Part shown: one piece after another, positions 55,865-64,000 of the stretch
Layout of the letters: each line of letters opens with the position of its first letter
Numbering within the stretch: the stretch's first letter is position 1
Assembly (NCBI GenBank): GCA_001792895.1
Contig: MARA01000012.1
Coordinates: 1,054,001 to 1,118,000 of the forward strand
DNA from: Lentinus brumalis
Taxonomy: Eukaryota; Basidiomycota; Agaricomycetes; Polyporales; Polyporaceae
Direction of reading: 5' to 3'
DNA: 64,000 bases
Made by a program: the position numbers and the translations under genes
The notes under the pieces: generated by a model
Seen by the model: the letters and a program-made list of their open reading frames with translations, nothing else
The model's database searches: none
What the model was told of the DNA's origin: nothing

Positions 55865-58800
55865 CTACCCTTCCTGGGCTACTTGCTGGGTCAACGATAC
55901 GACACTGGCCGACGATACGGCGAAACTATGAGAAGACTCTGCGACTCAACTGGACCTTGAACTTGGAGCGACTCCGGCTCGAAGCTGGCGAAAACATCGA
56001 AGAGCGTCGAAACAACCAAAATGAGAGCTCGATGACGGAGAGGGGGAAAGGGTCTCTGATTCGGAGCGTAGATGGTGGGGGAAGGGAAGGGGCCTCTAAC
56101 TAGACACTGTACATGCTGTTCGACAATATGGTATGACGAAGTGCGCGGTTCGGCCTATGACTAAGCGACGAGCAACCAATCAGAGCCGAACACAAGGCTA
56201 ATCGCGTGATCCGACAACGACGGCGCCGACAACGCCGAACAGGCGCTAGGCGCACGGACCAGGTTGAACGATCGCAACATAATGACGCGATCGACAAATC
56301 ACGCCGATTGACACGAAGCGAAGGGGACGAAATGAACTAAGGCAAGGTCGAACCAAACTGTATAGTAAAGGGGGAAGGGACGAAGACTCAAGAGGCTCAA
56401 AGGCTCGAATAGACGAAGGGTCGCAGGGTCGATGAACTGACAAATCGACGAACGGACGAATTTGTAATGGCAAGGTTGTCGAGGGCGGGCTAGAGGCGAG
56501 TCGAAGACATGATATTCGAGAAGCTAGAGCGAGCTACAGGACGTGGACAAGCGAGAGACGAGATAACCAAGCCATACTGGCGTTGGTTTGGCAAAGAGAG
56601 CGTATCGTAGAGACGGGCGGTAAGTACGGTGATCCGCATATGGTAAGTCACGAGTAACAGTGCTGTTACACTATCTCCTCCTTCAAGCTGCGGCTCGAGG
56701 AGTGAACGACGAGAGATGTAGCTATATCGTAAGTAAGCTAGTGACTAAGGCAAAGAATGACTAAAGTAACAAGTATGAGGACCGTGGGACAAAGGATGCG
56801 AGATGGAACAGGAGGGCAAAGCAGAAGCGAAGACAAACACAAAGACATAAGTGGTAGCGACGTAGTGCATGGACGAGGTACCATAAACGAGGAGATGCGA
56901 AGTATTGTAAGGCGTAGTCGAGGATACAGGGGATCAAGACGAGAACGAGACGAGAGACAAGGGATTGCCGCTTGTACCAAATCGATGGCTACGTGGGCTT
57001 CCAGGGAGAGCGACTCCTCTGGACCAAGGTCGAGAGTCACCAGGGGTAGAGGGTTCCCTGCGTGACCGGGTGTGATGTGTCAGTTAAGACCGTAGCCTAG
57101 GCCTGACCAAAGCGGAGACGAGACGAGACGAGACGAGAGCGAAGCCTCGCAGCACGTGGACCGTAGCTGCTGTGTGCATACGAGCTCCGAGAGCCGAGAA
57201 TACAAGGCACTGTGTGGTGGTTATGACCGTAGCCAAGGTCCACGAGTCCAAGCGGTGTGAGGGATGCACTGGGAATGAAGAAGAGTCGGGGTCGAGGACG
57301 AGGGACATGGTTGTGGACGGTGGCTGAGAGGCGACGTGAGGGGTGATCAGTCCATCGAAGCGTCGAGACTCGAGGTGCACCGGGGGGTTGAAGGTCGAAA
57401 CAAGGTCGAAGAAGCATCGAAAAGCGTGAAAAGACGGTGTCGTGAGCGTGAATCTGGAGGCGCAAAAATTTTGAAAATCGCGCGAAGCGTCAAGGATCGC
57501 CGCTCGTCCCAAGGTGGCGTCCGACGTGAGGATGCGAACGCTGCCGCGTGCACGTGCAGTGTCGCTGAGGAGAGAGGAGACCGCCGCCGGCTTGCGCCGC
57601 GTCGTCCGAGAGTGTGCACGTCGTGCGTGTCCGCTACGATGGCAGGGAAGGGGGAACGAGCGCACCGCGTGCTCTTGCAGCGTCGCTCGAGAGAGCAGAG
57701 GACACGGAGGGAGACCTGCGTCGTCGCGAGGTCTTCCGCCTCCGCTCCATACCTGCGCCGACACGCCGACTGCGCTCCAGCAGTCCTGCCTGCCCTTGGC
57801 CTGCCTCCGCTCTGTCGCCTGAGGTCTCCAGGGCGACGTCCGCGTCGCTTTGCTCCTTGTCCGCGCCCTCCGGGAACTCCGTGTCCTCGTCCTCTATCCC
57901 CTCTTTTTCTGCCGAGGCTTCTCTCTCGGGACGAGAGAGAAACGAGGCGCATCTGAAAAACAATATCCGAAAACTCCGGAAATTCGCGCTTGGATTCGAG
58001 GGAGGGCGGGTGGGCGACGAAATGATGAGAGATGAGGGTGGTGAGCGAGCATGGTCAGGGGATCTTGATGGAGGGAAGACGGCGAGGTGTCGGGGTTCAA
58101 AGGGTACGGGGAGGGGATCGAAGACAACATCAAAATGAAAAAGGTGACGAACGAGTGACCATGAACCCAAAAAACTCCAACGGCGCGTCTCCAGTGGCTT
58201 TGGAGCGCGTCCGAGTGCGTTGATTTGGCCCTGGCCCGGTGGATCCGAGCGGGCGCGAGTGCGAGCGAGGAGGGAGGTGAAGATGGAATTGAACAGATGA
58301 AGAAGGGGCCGGATTGGAGGTCGTGAAACGTCTGTACGCAGCCGCCAATGTTCGAGAGGGCTATGCGCGTCAGGCAGACTTGAATAACCCGTCGGGGGAC
58401 GAGCAACTACGCGAGCCTCGAGATAGGGGCTTGTAGGCGGGCAAGCAAGGGGAGATGATGCACTGGCGCGATGAAAGTTGATAAAAACACAGCCGGTGTC
58501 GTGATTAGAAGTCGAAATGAGTGATTGATGTCGCTGCAAGGGACTGCGAGCAACCGAGAGGGAGCGAGGACTCAGAACCGGGCTTGAGCTCGCTGATTTG
58601 TTGGCCAAACCAAACTGTAATGGCAAGGTTGTCGAGGGCAGGCTAGAGGCAAGTCGAAGACATGATATTCGAGAAGCTAGAGCGAGCTACAGGATGTGGA
58701 CAAGCGAGAGACGAGATAACCAAGCCATACTGGCGTTGGTTTGGCAAAGAGAGCGTATCGTAGAGACGGGCGGTAAGTACGGTGATCCGCATATGGTAAG

Positions 58801-59126
58801 TCACGAGTAACGGTGCTGTTACAGAATTGCTGGCCATGGGAGTGAAGACGAAGGCTGGTCGACGACTGTCGAACGCAAAGGACTATGGTTTGACGTCGTT
58901 CGAGAGATGAGGTGGGAGGTGATGGTCGAGCGAGGATGAACGATGACTACCAAAGCCAACTGGGGACGATATAGGCCAGCGATAGCTCGCAGGTTGGCCG
59001 ATGAGGCCGAAGGAGCGCAGGAGAAGGGCAGGAGGATGGCGAAATGGACGATAGTGAGGATAGGGAGTCGATAGAAGGTGCGAAGAGGTCGCAAAATCGG
59101 GGCACAGATCAGTATGATGCACATCA
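55865..59126 (-). mobile_element. Truncated large LTR (copy 4), split by another element
   Basis: 55,865-56,462 and 58,824-59,126 together equal the large LTR from about its base 468 to its plus-strand right end (CACATCA). The first 467 bases are missing. The break between the two parts is the GAATT duplication of the inserted 2.36-kb element. Confidence 0.88.
56458..58828 (-). mobile_element. Non-coding LTR element with 208-bp LTRs
   Basis: LTRs at 56,463-56,670 and 58,616-58,823, each 208 bp, TGTAATGGCAAGG...TGCTGTTACA, differ at a few bases. The target duplication GAATT is at 56,458-56,462 and 58,824-58,828. A purine tract on the minus strand (GAAGGAGGAGATAG, plus 56,671-56,684) lies against the left LTR, so it reads right to left. 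The 1.95 kb inside has long frames on the minus strand (up to 330 codons) but they are Ser/Arg/Pro-rich with no gag or pol motif. It is a TRIM/LARD-like non-autonomous element. Confidence 0.88.
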
Positions 59127-60083
59127 GCGCTCTTCCATGACGCCCTGAATGCAGGACTTGAGAAGATCAACAAGTATTATCAGAGGCTCGACGACGCACG
59201 GAGCTACGTCCTCTCGCACTGTAAGTACAATTCTCCATTCTGTTACGCATCTATCGCTGACATTCAGTCGATGCAAGTTACCAATCCATACCTCAAATTG
59301 GACTACATCCAGCAGCACTGGGGAGGTGCAGACGATTACGACGAGGCTGTCGCAAATGGCGACCCTGATGCCCGAAACTGGCAGGTGTATGCTCGGGAAA
59401 TCGTCGACGATACCGTACGTCCTTGGCACCTTTGGTGCGCATTCAGGTGTCGTGCTAACTGTTCGACTTGACACAGATGCGCGAATACTGGCCGAAGCGT
59501 CTGTTCAAGTCCGATTCCTCTATCGCAAACAGCAATGCCGCTCCACCCGCAGCAGCAGGCGAACATTCCCTCGACGTCCTCGATGAGTACGACCGCCTTC
59601 GGCTCAAGCGCTTGCAGGGTGCGGATGCTGTCGAGGGTTGAAAGGCAGAGCTCCAACGGTACTTCAATGATCCCGCTGTGGACGTGAAACGCGATACGGA
59701 CCTCGTGAAGTGGTGGGCAGTAAGTCTGGTCATCGTGTTCGCCCTCTGCTCATGCTGATAGAATCTGTCATGTCCGTGGTCCAGGCCCATGCCTCAATGT
59801 ACCCACCATTGCTCGGATTGCCCTCGACATCCTCCCAGTCCCTGCAGTGGCCGTTGGCGTCGAGAGCCTTTTCTCTCGCGGTAAGGAGGTCATGACCGAC
59901 CGCCGCTCGCGCCTCGACCCCGGGCTCTTTGAGCAACTGCAGATGTTGCACTATCACTGGGCGAAGGAGGTTGTCGACCTCGCATGTAAGAAATCCGAGC
60001 TTGTTGAAGACCTCGAGATGCACGACTTCGAGTACATGCAGGCGCACGAGGAGCTTGTCGCGGCTGTCGAGGACACTTAGGTT
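59127..60083 (+). pseudogene. hAT transposase, 3' half, broken
   Basis: Exons 59,127-59,220, 59,268-59,414, 59,477-59,719 and from about 59,774 on. Seen: LEKINKYYQRLDDARSYVLS, NPYLKLDYIQQHWGGADDY and the C-terminal hAT dimerisation region IARIALDILPVPAVAVGVES, LFSRGKEV, RRSRLDPGLFEQLQMLHYHW. There is an in-frame TGA at 59,639-59,641 and a one-base frame change near 59,803 in the MYP-TIARIA stretch. The N-terminal half (zinc-finger BED and the first catalytic residues) is missing, cut off by the large LTR to its left. The copy is dead. Confidence 0.85.
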
Positions 60084-60265
60084 TGTCGTCATACCATGAA
60101 CATTGTCCCAATAATTACTGTACATGCTCCACTCCTTGCTATTATCCTCTCCTTTGCTACTTAAGTCAAGCCTTGTTACATGTCTCTTGCGTTGGTTTTG
60201 GCTTAGCTGTACGAGTACTGAATGCGAACAATTTCTCGCTCTTCTGCCCAAGTCTTGCGTGAAAT

Positions 60266-60468
60266 AACCGGTCTCGACTGGTCTTCAACCGGTTTGGACT
60301 GCAGATCGGTCCTGGACCGGTTCGGACCGCCAACCGGACCGGAGTTAGGTCCGGTCATGCAATAACCGATTCTCCAGTCCGGTTGCGCGAAATCTGAGCA
60401 GTCAAGTCCGGTTGCAGTCCTCGGTCCTAGGGCCTGGGGGTCAAAAAACCGGACTTGACCGGACCCTA
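60266..60468. repeat. hAT subterminal ACCGG/CCGGT repeats and 3' terminus
   Basis: Ten copies of ACCGG(T/A) or its complement in 200 bp, in both orientations. The block ends CCGGACTTGACCGGACCCTA at 60,468, whose reverse complement TAGGGTCCGGTCAAG is a typical hAT terminal inverted repeat. CAACACTA (60,469-60,476) would be the 8-bp target duplication; the other end is not in the window. Confidence 0.6.
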
Positions 60469-60483
60469 CAACACTATCGGTTA

Positions 60484-61002
60484 AAGGGTACTATGCAGAC
60501 CAACCTGCCCTTCGGAGTTGCGGTAGAGGTGATACTCGTATGGTATTGAGAGTTGAGAGAAGCTATACTCTTCAACTCAGCGACCCAGTGAACTTGCCTA
60601 CAGCGAGCACTTACCTGAGCTAAAAACGCTTGGCCGGAACGCTTACCTGGAGTATAACCTGGGCCGATTTGGCTTCACAGGAATCGCTAAAGTCCACCGG
60701 GGCTGATATTGCTTGACCAGTGTTGGTGCTATCATGAGGTAACAGTCATGGTTGAAAGGGATTAGACAAGGTTGAATTCGAGCTTGCACAAGGTCTACGC
60801 AGTAGTATTGAAAGCAGTGGAGTGAGGATAGTAGGGCAAGTCCGAGTCGAGACCGTCCTGCGCGCGCGTTACTGATGGGCGTCTCTGTCCGGCGGATGGG
60901 CGTCTGATTCCGGCGGATTGTCCCCAGGATCCTGATAGTTAGCCTATCCAGCGTCGTCTGCTCGCTGCTTCGTACACCAAGGAGAGGCTCAGCGTGGGGG
61001 TT
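60484..61002. other. Gene-free stretch
   Basis: No open frame of note and no repeat recognised. Confidence 0.4.
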
Positions 61003-61107
61003 GGGCTAGGACCGGCGAAGCCGGCTGCGGACGCGGCGCAGGTCGAGCCGCTCTCCCCGGGCTAGGACCGGCGAAGCCGGCCGCGGACGCGGCGCAGGTC
61101 GAGCCGC
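61003..61107. repeat. GC-rich tandem repeat, 56-bp period, two copies
   Basis: GGGCTAGGACCGGCGAAG starts at 61,003 and 61,059. Each unit contains CCGGCGAAGCCGG, a perfect stem of five pairs with a three-base loop. The two copies differ at two or so positions. Confidence 0.75.
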
Positions 61108-61492
61108 TGGGTGGGCGGGCTCGCTTGCGCCGCGATTTGGGTCCTGAGTCCTCTCCTTCTGAGTGTCTTGCGCAAGCGAGAAGGGCGTGGCGGGTGGGGC
61201 AAAAGCGAGTAGAGTAGACTAGCAGATAATACGCTAAGGAGGGGAGGGTCTCTCGGGAGTCGTACTCGACGGTGGAAGAGGCGCAGACGCAAACTTTGCG
61301 CGCTCGTCTGCTCCGCTGGACGCTGGGCGCCTGCCTCGCGGGCTCGGCCGGGCCCTACACTAATGCCCGCAGCGCGGAGGCATGAAGCGCTTGAGGCCTC
61401 GGCCGGGGTTCCCTGTGATCCGGACACACACCCCGGGCAGGCGACGAGCGACGCTGTTTTTTGAGATAGCTGTCAGGAAACCTTGGATACAG

Positions 61493-61799
61493 TAGGCGCA
61501 CTCAATTATCTTTTTTATCCCGCCATTTTATTTCCCACGCATGTGGAGGAGCGGGGTCGCCAGGCGCGCACCCATCCTCGAAGGCCCAAAGTCCACCTAC
61601 CCTCTTCCCGCTGCTGGTGGCATGACTGCTGCCTGACCTCTGGCCCGAGTCTGTGAAAGTCGCAGCTCAAGGGCTTGTCTGGAGGTCGAGATACCAGAGG
61701 GCTTGCAAGAGGCAAGGGCGGCAGGATGTCGTCATGCCCGCATAGCCGAAGCTGTGGGAAATAAAATGGCGGGATAAAAAAGATAATTGAGTGCACCTA
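61493..61799. mobile_element. MITE with 46-bp inverted repeats and TA duplication
   Basis: 61,493-61,538 and 61,754-61,799 are reverse complements with one mismatch. Taking the outer TA as target duplication leaves 44-bp terminal inverted repeats starting GG(C/T)GCACTCAATTATC. The internal 215 bp codes for nothing recognisable. It is unrelated in sequence to the MITE at 23,481 but has the same TA flanks. Confidence 0.85.
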
Positions 61800-62426
61800 G
61801 TGTGTATCATCGCCTGATATCGCTCCCAACTAATAGCAGTGGTGGGAAGGAGCCGGTTCCGGCTGGTTCCGGGCGTCCATATATGGCCGGTATATGGGCG
61901 GTGTAGCTATGTATACTAATAGCCGCCAGCGGCTTGTGGGGCCCTCAAGAACACAGGGGTCGCTACGGATTGTGCTGGCGGATAGCGATACGGATAGCGA
62001 ACGTAAACATGATTACGCTACGCTTCCAAATTGGGTTAATTCGGAACTTGCCGAGACGCGCTCAGACGCGTCCTCGACGTGTCGTGCTTCTCCTGTCCTC
62101 GACGTGTCCACTGCTGTAGACTACCGGGCATCCCAATAGACATGTTTTCCCTGCTGCTTGACTGCCAGCTGGTTGTCCCCGGGAGTCTTTTGGTGAGTCT
62201 CTCTTGCTTGCAGCCCAATAGTAGTTAGTACCACGGCACCCCAATGGCCCGCCCATGGACCCTGACCTTCAGATTCCGAGAATGGAGAAAGGCGGGCACG
62301 TTTGCCGCTCGGCTGTGTCTACGGTGTGTCTCTACAAGCCTTGTCATCTCCTGCGAGCTCACCTACTGCGAGCATTAGCTGCGTGCACAAACCTGCCTGT
62401 CTGTATCACCACCAGGAAGTCCCGGG
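61800..62426. other. Gene-free stretch, probable promoter region of the next gene
   Basis: Short frames only. A CCATATATGG palindrome-like string occurs near 61,878. Nothing else is seen. Confidence 0.4.
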
Positions 62427-64000
62427 ATGGAAGTCATGGAAGATCAGGACGACACAGCTCTATTCGACAAGCTTTCCGACGGCGACTTCGGGCACGCGAT
62501 GGATGAGTGGGAGACGAACTCACCGTTCGTGGAGGAGCAGCTACCCAGGTACGCCGTGAATCTCATTTTGCTGCACCAGTTGCAGCTCGCCTCACTTACA
62601 GCTTAATATTATAAAAGGTCTAGAGTTATTGAATTCATCACTGGCACGGAGTTGGAGGGCAGTGCGTCAAAGGATGACGATGTTGCAACCTCCGCGACCA
62701 GCCTGTCGAAGACCATACTCCCAACTACCCCTCCACCCTCATCCTCACGACGAGCAACGCGTCTTCCGAGACCGAAACTCGACGAGGCAGGCCGCTCGGC
62801 AGCAAGAACACTCACGCGGCTACTCAAGCTGAAGGCTCGCCGTCTGGGGAGGTACCTGTCAAGCGAGGGCCGGGTCGTCCGCGTGGTACCGGTCCGCGAC
62901 AACTTGCACGCAAGGCAGCTGAAGCGGCGGGCGAGGTACTCGACGTGCCCAGACGAAAACCGGGGCGGCCGCGTAAGGAGTTGCCGAGCAACCCTGGACC
63001 GCAGAAGCAACTTGAGTACACCGTCACCGTCTCGGTATGTTCTCACCTATCCTCGCTTACTCCTGAGTCCTCGTGCTCATATTCGTTCATAGGGCAAACT
63101 ACGTGTCCCTGGGATGCCCTCGGCTCAACAACTGCGGCAGGATAGTGCTCGGGATGGCCCTGCACACCCAACGCACGCACCACTGGAGCGTCATGCACTC
63201 GGACGTGCCACTGAGGCGGCGCCAAGTACATCGTCCGAGGCCACCTCTGATTTACCTCCGCAAGAAGACAGCAGGGACGGCAGCAGTGTTCTAGGTGATC
63301 AGCATAGCATAACAAGTGCGTATGCTTCGCCTCTCCAGCTCCTATCTACTGACATAGCTCGGAGTCCAGGCGGCGAGCATATTCGTGTCTCAGAGCACCC
63401 ACCTGTGGCTAACCGCGTTCAAGTTCCCCACGCGGTGTCCGTCGTTGTCCCTGATGAGGACCCCTCACAGCTGTTCATGGATTCTCCTCCTGAGGGCGAC
63501 AACGACAACTTTTACAACGCCTTCGTCCTTGATGGAGTCGGTCAGGAGGATGACGACCCAGATGACGATATGGGTCAAGACCCGCTGGCTGATGCTGGCC
63601 GAGGAGTTCCAAACACGCAGACTCAGCGAGCGCGTCCCTCGTGGCTCATGGAGGCCTTCAATGAGAGGATTGCTGAAGCGCGCGATCGCTCGGGGCCCAA
63701 CAAGCTTCCAAATCCTTACCGACAGGGAACCTTCTGGTTTGCGCAAAAGGCGACCTACTTCCTGCTTCGTAATAAGAAGCCTAGCCCTCAATCTCTCTAC
63801 GCACCGCGATTCTTCCTCTGGGACCCACTTTCGCTAGTCTCCCAAGGCATCCCCTGTCCAAATTGTCGCAACGCGCTCTGTCGTGACGGCCACGTTCGTT
63901 ATCCTCGACGGGTTGTGGATCTCAAGCAATCTTTCTGGGTCATTGGGTACATATACCGCTGCAGCGTGTGTACCAACCCCAACACTGGACGGAAAGGAAC
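62427..64000 (+). CDS. AT-hook / DUF6729 protein, 5' part, runs off the edge
   Basis: Exon 1, 62,427-62,548 (MEVMEDQDDTALFDKLSDGD), has a GTACGC donor. The next exon starts near 62,620 (SRVIEFITGTELEGSASKDD). By 62,790 the coding frame has moved by one, to one with three AT-hooks: RRGRPLG, KRGPGRPRGTG and RRKPGRPRKE. A GTATGT donor at 63,034 and acceptor near 63,093 join it to a frame open from there to the right edge. That part has an acidic stretch (GQEDDDPDDDMGQD), then GTFWFAQKATYFLLRNKKP, FFLWDPLSLVSQGIPCPNCR and RYPRRVVDLKQSFWVIGYIY, with a CSVC pair: the start of a DUF6729 domain. AT-hooks bind AT-rich minor groove. DUF6729 genes are repeated in mushroom genomes and probably belong to mobile elements (inference). 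The frame change at 62,700-62,790 is an unseen intron or an indel. Confidence 0.68.

Noticed and set aside
57634..58626. 330-codon minus-strand open frame in the 208-bp-LTR element
   Set aside because: Ser/Arg/Pro-rich, no gag or pol motif, starts inside the LTR without ATG support, and overlaps other long frames. Reported as part of the element, not as a gene.

Overview
This is a window from a nuclear genome of a filamentous basidiomycete, most likely an Agaricomycete (a polypore-like mushroom; genus not determinable by eye). The evidence is intron-dense genes with short (about 50-60 bp) GT-AG introns, a GC-rich genome, and families typical of that group: F-box proteins with a long cysteine-containing tail, a T5orf172/DUF1766 protein, serine-rich GPI-type cupredoxins, a GH16 glycosidase, a Crinkler-RHS-type NTPase, an AT-hook/DUF6729 protein, chromoviruses and Helitrons.

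Positions 1 to about 28,230 are host-gene territory. In order: PDCD5 (minus) and a T5orf172-domain protein (plus) sharing a 300-bp divergent promoter; a two-domain secreted cupredoxin; a ten-exon F-box protein; a small secreted cysteine-rich protein; RAD18 (minus) diverging from a seven-transmembrane protein (plus) over 295 bp; a second F-box protein (minus), an inverted paralogue of the first with the same intron positions; a disordered 546-aa protein; a DUF3632-like protein; a 272-bp MITE; a doubtful open region; a GH16 enzyme; and a Crinkler-RHS-type P-loop protein at the border of the repeat zone. For eight of these genes the spliced exon lengths that I worked out by hand sum to a multiple of three.

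Positions about 29,250 to 60,470 are a transposon nest. A degenerate Helitron (Rep and PIF1 helicase, 41.2-47.6 kb, its first exon perhaps at 29.9 kb) is interrupted or abutted by a complete Ty3/gypsy chromovirus (30,196-41,114; 378-bp LTRs; 5-bp duplication CTGAC). The gag gene of that chromovirus is split by a gag-only LTR element on the opposite strand (30,980-35,645; 1.36-kb LTRs; 4-bp duplication GCGC). The same 1.36-kb LTR family recurs as a solo LTR (47,895-49,257; duplication TCGG) and as a truncated LTR (55,865-59,126). That truncated copy is itself split by a 2.36-kb non-coding element with 208-bp LTRs (duplication GAATT). Between them lies an odd gag-protease element without reverse transcriptase and with unlike LTRs at its two ends. 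The nest ends in the 3' half of a broken hAT transposase with its subterminal repeats.

Positions 60,470 to 64,000 hold a GC-rich tandem repeat, a second TA-flanked MITE with 46-bp inverted repeats, and the 5' part of an AT-hook/DUF6729 gene that runs off the right edge.

The strongest new observation is that the inner LTR element has LTRs roughly ten times more diverged than those of the chromovirus that contains it. This is the wrong order for simple nesting, and it suggests that the composite was copied as a unit or that LTR conversion took place.
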